From Butyrivibrio sp. UBA3740 (GTDB taxonomy: Bacteria; Bacillota; Clostridia; Lachnospirales; Lachnospiraceae): a stretch of 24,434 bases of DNA. The notes under the pieces are model-generated. The model searched no databases, was not told the origin of the DNA, and was given only the letters and a program-made list of their open reading frames with translations. Position numbers and translations under genes: made by a program. Where the stretch lies: assembly GCA_002372465.1 (NCBI GenBank), contig DFGW01000105.1, positions 1-24,434 of the forward strand, read 5' to 3'. Shown piece by piece: positions 16,813 through 24,434 of the stretch. Numbering within the stretch: the first letter of the stretch is position 1; every line of letters starts with the position of its first letter.

Positions 16813-17684
16813 TGGCATCTTTTCAGGAAATTTCCCCCGCTAACCTGGATGCATTTATGCCTCTTATTCCGGAGGTGTTTCAGGAAAGAGCGGCTGATGA
16901 GCCATTAAGGTTCTTTGGAATAGAGGAATCTGACCAGGCATCAGGAGTTATAATCTTCAGATCATCAGGCATAACAGCTGAGATCGTTTATATCTATATA
17001 CTTCCGTACCTCAGAGGTACGGGAGTTATAGATACTGCCCTCACGGACCTCTTTTTCAAACTGAAAGATACAGGATATTCATACGTCACAATGCAGTTTG
17101 TGGCGGATGAATATCCTGTTTTGTCTTATATTGCCAAAAGATATGAATTTGAAGTAAGGAGCATGGATTATGCCTACTTCAGATTTACTGCCCAGGATAT
17201 CATGAGATGCCGGGCTTCCAGTTTTGAACCTCAGGGAATAATGAGGGTGAAGTACCTGCCACAGGATAAGCTTGAGAAACTCAAAAAGCTTATAGAAAGG
17301 TACTACAAGGTATATGGAAATAAGCTTCTTGACATTGAAGCTGCGCTTCCCTTCAGCATGGCCTACATGGAAGGGACGGATCCAAAGGGAGCGCTTCTTG
17401 TTGATGTTCCAAGCATTCGCCAAGATGAGGCTCTTGGAGAAATGAAACAATATCCTGAAAAAGGAGCCTATGATATCACGCTCTTTTTCGTTGGAACCAC
17501 ATCTCAGAAGGCACCCTTATATCTTTTAAGTGGATTATGCAAGGTGCTAAAGGCCGAGCTTCCTCCTGAAGCTGTGATCACCGGGTATTTCCCTCACGGG
17601 CATGTGGTGAAGCTTTTTGAGAATATCCTTGGAATAAAGGGACACCATGAGGTACTGGGAAAGCTTGATTTAAGAGGACTCTGA
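16812..17684 (+). CDS. GNAT-like acetyltransferase domain protein
   Basis: This is a 290-residue protein. The first half has a GNAT-like pattern: strand YIYILPYL followed by RGTGVIDTALTDLFF, matching the acetyl-CoA motif 'R-G-x-G-[IV]', then a helix and YVTMQF strand. The second half (from about residue 140) is not recognised and may be a divergent second GNAT fold. The start overlaps the surface-protein stop by one base and has GAGGAG upstream. The stop is one base before the next gene, so all three are likely made together. It may modify the downstream protein or a CIS component (inference). It could also have lost catalysis and act as a binding domain. Confidence 0.62.
   Translation: MASFQEISPANLDAFMPLIPEVFQERAADEPLRFFGIEESDQASGVIIFRSSGITAEIVYIYILPYLRGTGVIDTALTDLFFKLKDTGYSYVTMQFVADEYPVLSYIAKRYEFEVRSMDYAYFRFTAQDIMRCRASSFEPQGIMRVKYLPQDKLEKLKKLIERYYKVYGNKLLDIEAALPFSMAYMEGTDPKGALLVDVPSIRQDEALGEMKQYPEKGAYDITLFFVGTTSQKAPLYLLSGLCKVLKAELPPEAVITGYFPHGHVVKLFENILGIKGHHEVLGKLDLRGL
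17001..17025 (+). repeat. Strong hairpin inside the GNAT-like gene
   Basis: The arms CCGTACCT (17004-17011) and AGGTACGG (17015-17022) are perfectly complementary around a CAG loop. The RNA stem extends to 11 pairs, with one G-U pair, over 17001-17025. It encodes the LPYLRGTGV acetyl-CoA motif. There is no T-run, so it is not a terminator. It may be chance from codon choice. Confidence 0.6.
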
Positions 17685-17685
17685 T

Positions 17686-20600
17686 ATGAGTAAATTTGAT
17701 GAGCTTATAACTAAACAAAAAGAAAAGCTGAATATAACTGTTCCTTTGCAGGAGGAAAATATTGTTGAAAATAAGTTTGTCCTTCAGGAAAAGGACAAGG
17801 TTATTTTTGATGAAAAAAATGTATCGAAGCACCTTATAAGCCAGAGGCGTTTTTATCAGGATTACAACAAAGAATGGAAGGAACCCTACAGCGGCTATAA
17901 GGTCTATAAGTCAGAATACAGTGACCCTACGGAACTGCATAATGAGAATTTAAATGCAAGGTATATGAATAAGAATGCCCTGAAGGTGAAGGCTGTCAGC
18001 TCATCCGCTAAGTGGAGCGAAGGAATGTCGAAATACGGAGGTGACAGATTTGGCATACGTTTCAACCAGAGTCATGTAACTGCTTTTTCCCATGATATTA
18101 TGGCTGGAACCCTTCGCTATGCATTTATCCAGCAAGCTAAATATGATATTGTCCAAAGGACTCTCAAGGAGCTGGAAGAAAAAAATATAATAGTATCCAC
18201 TGAGAACTTTGAAAGATACCTTCCTCAGATCCTTGCTCTTGGTCCAAGTCTTAAGGCGGAAATACCGGCGGGATCAAAAGATTATAAGATTACTGAGGAT
18301 TCCGAGGAAGAATTCAAGAACTATATTATAAATGCAGCACAGGATCCGGCTACTGTTATCAAGGAGCAGGTCAATGATGCTGTTTTGGCCTACGGAAGAT
18401 TTCCAACTCATCTTCTTAATAGTAAAAGTATGGCTGCGCACTTCGATGAGGTTAAGCAGCTGCGAGATAAATACAAGGCAATTCATACCCTGATGATAAA
18501 TGAAAGTGTTGATGATGATATTTATGATCAGCTAAATGTTCTCAGGAAGGATAAAGGACTAAAAGCCAATATACAGATGGGCACTGAGGTTTACAGAAGA
18601 CTTGATGCCGACCTTTATTACACACTAAAAAGTAATGGCCTTGAGTGTAAGTCTAATTTCCTGGATGTGATCCATGATACCAGCCTTAGGCATTATGTCA
18701 GCAAAGATGGTGAACTTACTAAACAGGGATTTCTGGATCTGTATTATAACATGGACAGGACAGAAAAGGCTGAGTATGAAGTCTCTTCATATTGGCTGGA
18801 TACCATAAAGGCAGAAATTCAAAAGAAAGACCTTCAAAAGAAAAAACCAAAGAAGGAGCCTGAGAAAGAAGAGAATAAGGACAAAAAGGAAGAAAAGAAG
18901 GAAGAACCTGAATTTAAGGACGAATATAACATTGCCCGGGAAGCTACCAGCATAGCAGGCTCTGCCGGTGATATTGATGTGCAGAAAAAAGATCTGCTGG
19001 ATGAAATTTCCTCCATAACCATAGGACTGGCTCAGGACCTTGAAGTTATCGGCCGGGAGCTGGAAAAAGCCAAGGCAGTTGAAAAGGATAATGCCCAGAA
19101 GAACTCTCTTCGTCCCGAGGTAAAGAAAAGGCTACGATGGTATATAAGACAGAGAGAAAACCAGCTCCTTGATCTGCTGGACAGAGCTGCCGGCTATCTT
19201 AATGCCATGAGGTATCTTACAGGTAAGGAGGAGCTTAATCAAAACGGCAAGAAGCTCCTTGACGAGACCCAGAAAGATCTGTTAAAAGAAGAGCTTCAGA
19301 CTGAAGATTACGAAACAGACGGCGAGGCTATGATCAGCGAGAAGAGCAATGAAGCTCTGCGTAAAATCATCGGAATGCCCGAAACCTTTGGCCAGTTCAA
19401 GAAGAGGATCCTTGAAAAAATCAAGGGTAAAAAGGAATACGCCCTTCTTGCCAATGCTCTTGAGTCTAAAAATGCCTCCGTTACATTTGATATGCTCATA
19501 ATTAAAGGTCATGATCTGGAAACCATGTCCGTGGATGATATTCAGAATGAATTTACCATACCAATGCCTGAGAATACTCAAAAAGATCTGTATGTCGAAC
19601 AGAGTAGAGAACTGGCAAAAGAAATGGACACTCTTTATGAAAGAATTGCAACTAAGGATCTGCTCCTTATGCCTGAGTCTGATATAAAGCAGGTAGCTGA
19701 CCTGTTCTATAGGCTAAAGAGAAAGCAATACGCACTAAACAGGCTTAATGTGCATACTGATGAGAACGGACAGCCCTTCTATGAGACTGCCAGATTCAGG
19801 GATCAGCTAAAATATAACCCCTATGAGCTTTATAAGAAGAGGCTGATGCTCAGCAAGTTCAAATTCGAATATGTAAGCGATGCCCTAAGAAAATACAGAA
19901 ACCATAAGCTGGGGAAAATGATAGGAAGTGGAATTGCTACACAGGATCTGCTTTTGGATAGTGAAAAGGCAGAGCTGGCACAACTTGTAAAGGTGGCAAG
20001 GTCAGGTAAAAATGCAGCTAAAGATGAGAACATGCCAAGGAATGTTATGGTCAGGTTCTTTAAAAATGCAACAGAAAAGGCTGCAATTAATATGGCTATT
20101 CACTCCACCACCGTACAGAATTATTCCAGCAAGGAAGAGAATGAGGATCTTCATGCCTTCGAAACCAGTGCGGCTGTTTTAAAAGATAGAAGAGAAAGAA
20201 TAGCCTTAGAGGATGATAAGTACCAAAAGAGCCTGGAAAAAGAGAAGGAAGATACTCAAAATGCCATTAACTTGAAGAAGGAAAGACGAAGTAAGGCCAG
20301 AGCAGATAAAGCTTTGAAACAGCAGAAAGAAATGGAGAAGAAGCAGGAAGAGCAAAAGAGGAAGGAGCAGGAAAAGGCTGAAAAAGAAAGGCTTAGGAAA
20401 CTCAGGCAGGAAAGAAATGACTTTATTAATCTGCCCAAGATCCTTCATACGGACCCTGAAAACCACATTGCATATGAGAAACAGATTGAGTCCAGTCACT
20501 GCTGGGCTGCAGCTCTTTCGGGGCTTTTGAACTATAAGGCCGGGAAGCAGGTCTCAAGTATTGACATGATCTCCAAGATAAAGATTCCGACCTTTGAGGA

Positions 20601-21246
20601 GTCGGGAATGACCGATAGGCAGAAGTATGACGATATCAAGAAGGAAGTTGAGGAGATGCTTTCCGGAAAGTCTATAGCTTCACCTCTTATGCTGGGCGAT
20701 TTCATATTACAGCAAATGCCCGGCACAGTCATAAAGTCCATGCAGATCGGTTACAAGGATAATAAAAAGGAAGAGTGCAAGGGTATACTCAGGAGCAAGC
20801 TCAGAGAGCGCCTTGAAAAAGGGCCTGTTGCTGTACTTCGAGGAAAGCACTTTGTAACTGCTTATGGAATAGAGGGAGATTATCTTCTGGTTAAGGATTC
20901 TAACAGAACCTCGGCGGATGGATCTCCGGACGATATCTTGCCTGATAAGATCAGCATCGATGATTATGTGGAAAATATGCGTGACGGTCAGGGAATACAG
21001 ATCGTATGGCTTGAGAACCTAAGCGGTCAGGAAAAAGAAATAGCAGACCGGTTTAAAGATGATATGACCTACGATGAGAAAAAGAAAGAGTTTACTGCTG
21101 TCAAGAAGGATGAAGAAAGGGTCAAAGGTCCTGACACCTTCCTTCAGAAGGACGGCATCGAGGGATTCTGGACAGAAGATGGGGAAGCTACCATCAACTA
21201 TTCTGTATACGTACCCAAGAATGCAAATTCCGGCATAAAGACATAA
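17686..21246 (+). CDS. Large Lys/Glu-rich protein with C-terminal papain-like cysteine protease domain; candidate CIS cargo
   Basis: This is an 1186-residue protein with no signal peptide or membrane segment. Most of it is predicted helical and charged, with Lys/Glu-rich stretches at about 378-408 and 846-910 that look like coiled coils. The last 250 residues resemble a papain/C39-like cysteine peptidase. Gln933 is in position for the oxyanion hole, Cys939 lies in SSHCWAA before a helix, His1055 is in RGKHFVTAYG and Asp1071/Asn1073 are in VKDSN. A toxin-like C-terminal enzyme on a long helical body, at the end of a CIS operon and without a secretion signal, is the layout expected of a loaded effector. 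This is inference. A cytoplasmic processing protease of the machine is the alternative. Confidence 0.72.
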   Translation: MSKFDELITKQKEKLNITVPLQEENIVENKFVLQEKDKVIFDEKNVSKHLISQRRFYQDYNKEWKEPYSGYKVYKSEYSDPTELHNENLNARYMNKNALKVKAVSSSAKWSEGMSKYGGDRFGIRFNQSHVTAFSHDIMAGTLRYAFIQQAKYDIVQRTLKELEEKNIIVSTENFERYLPQILALGPSLKAEIPAGSKDYKITEDSEEEFKNYIINAAQDPATVIKEQVNDAVLAYGRFPTHLLNSKSMAAHFDEVKQLRDKYKAIHTLMINESVDDDIYDQLNVLRKDKGLKANIQMGTEVYRRLDADLYYTLKSNGLECKSNFLDVIHDTSLRHYVSKDGELTKQGFLDLYYNMDRTEKAEYEVSSYWLDTIKAEIQKKDLQKKKPKKEPEKEENKDKKEEKKEEPEFKDEYNIAREATSIAGSAGDIDVQKKDLLDEISSITIGLAQDLEVIGRELEKAKAVEKDNAQKNSLRPEVKKRLRWYIRQRENQLLDLLDRAAGYLNAMRYLTGKEELNQNGKKLLDETQKDLLKEELQTEDYETDGEAMISEKSNEALRKIIGMPETFGQFKKRILEKIKGKKEYALLANALESKNASVTFDMLIIKGHDLETMSVDDIQNEFTIPMPENTQKDLYVEQSRELAKEMDTLYERIATKDLLLMPESDIKQVADLFYRLKRKQYALNRLNVHTDENGQPFYETARFRDQLKYNPYELYKKRLMLSKFKFEYVSDALRKYRNHKLGKMIGSGIATQDLLLDSEKAELAQLVKVARSGKNAAKDENMPRNVMVRFFKNATEKAAINMAIHSTTVQNYSSKEENEDLHAFETSAAVLKDRRERIALEDDKYQKSLEKEKEDTQNAINLKKERRSKARADKALKQQKEMEKKQEEQKRKEQEKAEKERLRKLRQERNDFINLPKILHTDPENHIAYEKQIESSHCWAAALSGLLNYKAGKQVSSIDMISKIKIPTFEESGMTDRQKYDDIKKEVEEMLSGKSIASPLMLGDFILQQMPGTVIKSMQIGYKDNKKEECKGILRSKLRERLEKGPVAVLRGKHFVTAYGIEGDYLLVKDSNRTSADGSPDDILPDKISIDDYVENMRDGQGIQIVWLENLSGQEKEIADRFKDDMTYDEKKKEFTAVKKDEERVKGPDTFLQKDGIEGFWTEDGEATINYSVYVPKNANSGIKT

Positions 21247-21357
21247 AGACCGAAGGAAGCTTACCAAGCTGTTTGCAAAAAAAGAAGAACCTAAGAAAGC
21301 ATGAATTCCCGAGGGCTAAAAAGGCTCATATCTACGAAGCAGAATTCTAATAATCAA

Positions 21358-21403
21358 GGAGTCAGGGAGACCTAAAAGAACCATCCCCCTGACTCCATTT
21401 TTA
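21358..21403 (+). terminator. Intrinsic terminator at the end of the CIS gene train
   Basis: A perfect 10-bp inverted repeat (GGAGTCAGGG at 21358-21367, CCCTGACTCC at 21387-21396) with a 19-base loop is followed directly by ATTTTTAT. It lies 111 bases after the protease-protein stop and before the next gene, which fits the end of the operon. The region between the stop and this hairpin contains no convincing gene. Confidence 0.8.
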
Positions 21404-21417
21404 TGCTATTATATTAT
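21389..21417 (+). promoter_or_regulatory. Possible sigma-A-type promoter for the GH3-fold gene
   Basis: CTGACT (21389-21394) and TATTAT (21412-21417) are separated by 17 bases. They lie upstream of a GGGGA ribosome binding site and ATG 21458. The -35-like element overlaps the right arm of the terminator. The match is partial, so this is a candidate only. Confidence 0.3.
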
Positions 21418-21457
21418 CTGATTGAAAAAAGAAATTTATTGATGGGGATTTAGATAG

Positions 21458-22750
21458 ATGGCACGTTTGGATGAACAGGATTTTGATGAAAAGAGGCTCT
21501 CTCGCCACCAGAGAAGAAAGCAGGGGGAGCTTTTCGCATATATTATTTTGATGGTATTTCTTTTGCTTGTTGCAGGAGGTATCGGAACCGGCGTTTACTT
21601 CCTTCGCGGGTACTTAAAGGGGCAGGCCATAGAGCAGGAAGCTGCACAGGCTGAGGCCAGCGCGGCTATGGAGGAGAGCGCCCCGGTTATAGAGACGCCG
21701 GAGGAAGCGTCCGAGCCACAGGAATATACAGAAGAAGACCTCTTTAAGGAGATCACGGATACGGTACTTGGAGAGATGTCCATTGAGGACAAGGTTGCAG
21801 GCCTGTTTATCGTTACACCGGAGCAGCTGACCGGTGTTGAGACTGCTGTTAAGGCAGGCTCAGGAACGCAGGATGCCCTTTCCAATTACGCGGTAGGCGG
21901 CATTTTATATGCCCCCAAGAACATCAAGAGCACTGATCAGATAAAAGAGATGCTGGATGAAACAACGTCCATGAGTAAATATCCCATTTTCACTATACTT
22001 TCGGAGCAGTCAGCTTCCAATGATGCAGTAAAAGAAACCCTGACCCTGACACCGGAAGAGGAGATCACGGACTCAGTTTCGGCCCATTCAGCAGGTCTTT
22101 TCGTGGGCTCACAGCTCTTTAAATACAGCTTCAACTTTGCCATCGCGCCTTCAGTTGAGGTTACGGAAGATGGCCAGCTGGGTCAGGAGCCTTCCCAGGT
22201 CAAGGAAAATGCAGCAGCCTATGCCCTTGGTCTTAAGGAGTCGGGAATTACTTCCTGTGGAGCAGTATTCCCGGGGAGGGCAGACACTGCTTCCGGGATG
22301 GCAGCTATCGATGTGTCAAAGGATGACCTGGTGCTTAGCCAGTATGAGTCCTTCAAGGAGGGAATCACATCTGGCTCTATGGGAGCCATAATGGTGACCA
22401 ACGCTTCCTTCCCACAGGTTGCAGGCGACAACACACCTGCCAGCCTTTCAAGCGTGATGATAGGCGAGGAACTTCGCGGAACCCTTGGCTTTGAGGGCGT
22501 AGTAATAACAGCACCCCTTAATGAGGGAGCCATAACAGAGTACTATACCTCTGCCGAAGCAGCTGTGGCTGCCATAAACGCCGGAGCAGATATGATCTGT
22601 GTTCCCGAGAATTTTGATGAGAGCTATCAGGGGCTTTTGGAAGCCGTTCAAAGTGGCTCCATAAGCGAAGAGAGGATCAACGAATCCTTAAGGAGAATCT
22701 ACCGGATCAAGTACGCAGACCGAATCGATCAGATATCAGCAAGCAATTAA
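21458..22750 (+). CDS. Membrane-anchored GH3-fold protein, NagZ-like but without catalytic residues
   Basis: This is a 430-residue protein. One membrane helix at about 27-50 follows a basic N-terminus, so the rest lies outside. From residue about 100 the sequence follows the GH3 / beta-N-acetylglucosaminidase (NagZ) barrel: SIEDKVAGLFIVTPEQL, VGGILYAPKNI, FPGRADT, GFEGVVIT, INAGADMI and the terminal SLRRIYRIK. Key sites have changed: the KHFPGHGD motif reads AVFPGRAD (A269, V270, R274), and the nucleophile region VITDDL reads VITAPL (A352-P353). The early 'D.EGG' motif reads SEQS (182-185). Known NagZ enzymes need the Asp nucleophile and the His of the Asp-His pair. A binding or scaffolding role on the wall is therefore more likely than hydrolysis. 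It is separated from the CIS operon by a terminator. Confidence 0.82.
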   Translation: MARLDEQDFDEKRLSRHQRRKQGELFAYIILMVFLLLVAGGIGTGVYFLRGYLKGQAIEQEAAQAEASAAMEESAPVIETPEEASEPQEYTEEDLFKEITDTVLGEMSIEDKVAGLFIVTPEQLTGVETAVKAGSGTQDALSNYAVGGILYAPKNIKSTDQIKEMLDETTSMSKYPIFTILSEQSASNDAVKETLTLTPEEEITDSVSAHSAGLFVGSQLFKYSFNFAIAPSVEVTEDGQLGQEPSQVKENAAAYALGLKESGITSCGAVFPGRADTASGMAAIDVSKDDLVLSQYESFKEGITSGSMGAIMVTNASFPQVAGDNTPASLSSVMIGEELRGTLGFEGVVITAPLNEGAITEYYTSAEAAVAAINAGADMICVPENFDESYQGLLEAVQSGSISEERINESLRRIYRIKYADRIDQISASN

Positions 22751-22766
22751 ATAGTTTGGAATATTT

Positions 22767-23669
22767 TTAATCCCTGGGACGCATGTAGAAATTACCCAAA
22801 AGCTCCTCAGTTCTTACAGAATTGATGAAGGCGTTTGGGTCGATTTCTCTGATCTTGGGGATTATTTTTCTTGTATCTGCAGCGCTTACAATCGAGTAAA
22901 CGATCTTTTTATTCTTGTGGGCAAAAGAGCCTTCTCCGTCAATAAGGGTCGCTCCATGTCCGCTGGTGGCATAGATCATTGAGCATACCCTGTCCGGCAT
23001 ATCAGTGATGACAAATAAAGTACGCTGCTGATAGGTCCTGTAGAGCATGTGAAGACCCTGGGTTGATACGTACTGGAAGATCATGGAGTAAAGAGCCTTG
23101 TCCCATCCAAAAAGAAGTCCTGCTATGGCAAGGATCACTATATTGCCTCCAAGGATGTAAGGGAATGCATCGACGCCTTTTTTCTGGGAGAGATAGATCG
23201 AGATAAAGTCTGTTCCGCCGCTGGTGGCATCAACGTTCAGGCACATTGCAATGGCTACGGCGTTTAAGATACCGCCAAAAACCGCTACCAAAAGAGGGTC
23301 ATGAGTAAAGGAAAAATTCGGAAGGAGGTCGACGAAGAAGCCGTTGGCCAGCACCATTATCATGGAAAAGAGGGTGAACTTTTTTCCTATGAAACGGAAA
23401 CCTATATATACAGGTATAGAGTTTAAAAGCACATTGATGGGAGTGTAAGGAATTGAAAGACCCAGGTATTTAAGAGCGCTTCTTTGGATAATGATGGTAA
23501 GTCCCGTTGCTCCGCCGGGGAAAAGACCTCCTGCGTTGATGAAGGAGTTGATATTTACAGCCATCAAAAAAGCAGCAAGGAGAACCACGATAAGCCTGAT
23601 AAGATCCCTTATAATGGCATTCTTTGCTAATTTGGCAGTATCCTTAAATGCGTAATTCTTAGGAGACAT
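22767..23669 (-). CDS. YitT family membrane protein (DUF161 + DUF2179)
   Basis: This 300-residue protein begins with a basic stretch and several hydrophobic helices, including the family motif GGLFPGGATGL and a DATSGGTDF loop. It ends in a DUF2179 cytoplasmic domain with GATLIDGEGSF and IDPNAFI. Layout and length are typical of YitT/YpjC-type proteins of Firmicutes; the transport substrate is unknown. The start ATG (reverse complement at 23667-23669) has GAGGAAG upstream. It is convergent with the GH3-fold gene, with 16 bases between them. Probably ordinary housekeeping, unrelated to the CIS. Confidence 0.9.
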   Translation of the reverse strand: MSPKNYAFKDTAKLAKNAIIRDLIRLIVVLLAAFLMAVNINSFINAGGLFPGGATGLTIIIQRSALKYLGLSIPYTPINVLLNSIPVYIGFRFIGKKFTLFSMIMVLANGFFVDLLPNFSFTHDPLLVAVFGGILNAVAIAMCLNVDATSGGTDFISIYLSQKKGVDAFPYILGGNIVILAIAGLLFGWDKALYSMIFQYVSTQGLHMLYRTYQQRTLFVITDMPDRVCSMIYATSGHGATLIDGEGSFAHKNKKIVYSIVSAADTRKIIPKIREIDPNAFINSVRTEELLGNFYMRPRD

Positions 23670-23709
23670 GGCAGCTTCCTCGATGTTTCTTGGTAATTAA
23701 CAGTATAAA

Positions 23710-24434
23710 TCATTTGGGCGCTATTTTGTATATGGTTGGCGCTATCTTGACCTTCATATAAATGTCCGCATACTGGGAGGCGGAGAGGTCTTCCACGTAG
23801 TTGAGCTGAAAGTTCTTTTTGATGCCGTTTTTGATAAGGATATCTGCAGCCTTATTATAGGCGATGGCTGCTTCTGCTTCAGAGTTGTACTTGCCGACCA
23901 CGTAGTTGCTTCTTATATGAATAATTGCCTTGTACTTCAAAAAGCCCTTTTCGGCAAACTGTCTTACACCTCTGTATCTGTTCAGGATGATGACGTTCTC
24001 GTACCTCAGATCATTGGGGTCGTCGTTGGCAAAGCGGTAGTCCCGTCCCTCCACGGCATAGCTCTTTATACCGTATCTTTGAAGGACAGAGAGCTGGCTT
24101 CCGTAATCTGCCACAAACAGGTGAGATCCACGCTGCATGATCTTGTGGGAGGAGTAATAAAAAAGGTCCTCTATGTCGAATTTCAGAACCCGGGATGGAG
24201 ACAGGTAATAAAGGAAATATTTCTTTTCCAGATAAATGGGATTTGATATGTACATGCCCTTGTCCCTGAAATTGATGAGAGTTACGTATTTCTCAAAGGG
24301 GAGGACCATATTCTTTTTGTAGGAATCTATGGAAAAAGAAGGATCGTCAAGAATGGCAGCAGCTTCCTTATAGACACGGGCAGCTTTTTTGATGTCGTCA
24401 AAGCTACCCAGGGATATGTGCTTGCCCCAAAAGG
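23710..24434 (-). CDS. AP2-repeat protein, N-terminus outside the window (partial)
   Basis: The minus-strand frame stays open past ATG 24307-24309 to the window edge, so the true start lies to the right. The extra upstream residues read WGKHISLGSFDDIKKAARVY, an AP2-like 'G….LG.F…..AA' unit. A second unit near the C-terminus reads IHIRSNYVVGKYNSEAEAAI followed by AYNKAADIL. Between them, GSHLFVADYGSQ and AVEGRDYRFANDDPNDLRYENV resemble the region found in bacterial AP2/HNH-associated proteins. There, AP2 units bind DNA, often in homing endonucleases or mobile-element proteins. No HNH catalytic motif (His-Asn-His) is clear in the visible part. It is upstream of and co-directional with yitT, 40 bases apart. 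Confidence 0.72.
   Translation of the reverse strand, partial: FWGKHISLGSFDDIKKAARVYKEAAAILDDPSFSIDSYKKNMVLPFEKYVTLINFRDKGMYISNPIYLEKKYFLYYLSPSRVLKFDIEDLFYYSSHKIMQRGSHLFVADYGSQLSVLQRYGIKSYAVEGRDYRFANDDPNDLRYENVIILNRYRGVRQFAEKGFLKYKAIIHIRSNYVVGKYNSEAEAAIAYNKAADILIKNGIKKNFQLNYVEDLSASQYADIYMKVKIAPTIYKIAPK

Noticed and set aside
21247..21306. Coding-like Lys-rich stretch after the protease-protein stop (RRKLTKLFAKKEEPKKA in another frame)
   Set aside because: No start codon or SD, and an A/G-rich run makes Lys/Glu codons by chance. A frameshifted former C-terminus is possible but unsupported.
1..24434. tRNA, rRNA, CRISPR array or insertion sequence
   Set aside because: No cloverleaf, repeat-spacer pattern, transposase or terminal inverted repeats were seen; genes are too tightly packed to hide one of size.

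Overview
The window reads as low-to-moderate GC Firmicute DNA, most likely from a Lachnospiraceae-type anaerobe (Butyrivibrio/Pseudobutyrivibrio relatives are my guess). This rests on strong AGGAGG-like ribosome binding sites, a YitT/DUF2179 membrane protein, an AP2-domain protein, and a large surface protein with CxxC 'H..Y..C..CG' repeats and a Pro-Glu spacer. Genus-level assignment is inference.

Bases 1-21246 are one long plus-strand gene train with almost no gaps. The left part is the baseplate section of a contractile injection system (CIS): the last residues of a gp5/VgrG-like spike (3-104), a gp25-like wedge protein (117-566), two different baseplate-J-like proteins (570-3632 and 3647-5746) and a tail-protein-I-like protein (5766-6824). 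An eCIS-type AAA+ ATPase (9557-12010) belongs to the same machine. It separates this locus from an ordinary prophage tail, and no terminase, capsid, holin or lysin gene is visible. Sheath, tube and tape-measure genes are not in the window and would be expected to the left.

Between the baseplate genes and the AAA+ ATPase lies an unusual block: a STAS-domain protein (6846-7145), an FtsE-like ABC ATPase without an FtsX partner (7142-7792), a two-helix membrane protein with a GHKL ATPase domain but no phospho-acceptor histidine (7815-8693), a single-pass SH3b protein with a Pro-Glu spacer (8709-9296) and a small acidic protein (9300-9533). Together these look like a signalling, membrane-anchoring and wall-sensing module built into the CIS operon. 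I consider this the most interesting part of the window.

After a 134-base gap with two inverted repeats come a 1555-residue secreted, C-terminally membrane-anchored surface protein (12145-16812), a GNAT-like protein (16812-17684) and a 1186-residue Lys/Glu-rich protein ending in a papain-like cysteine-protease domain (17686-21246). The last is the best candidate for CIS cargo. A strong terminator (21358-21403) closes the train.

The right end is outside the CIS operon: a membrane-anchored GH3-fold protein that has lost the NagZ catalytic residues (21458-22750), then on the minus strand a YitT-family membrane protein (22767-23669) and an AP2-repeat protein cut by the window edge (23710-24434). 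A working model, inferred rather than shown, is a cell-associated CIS in a Gram-positive host. In this model assembly or firing is gated by the STAS/GHKL/ABC module, contact with wall and membrane is made through the SH3b and surface proteins, and a protease is delivered.
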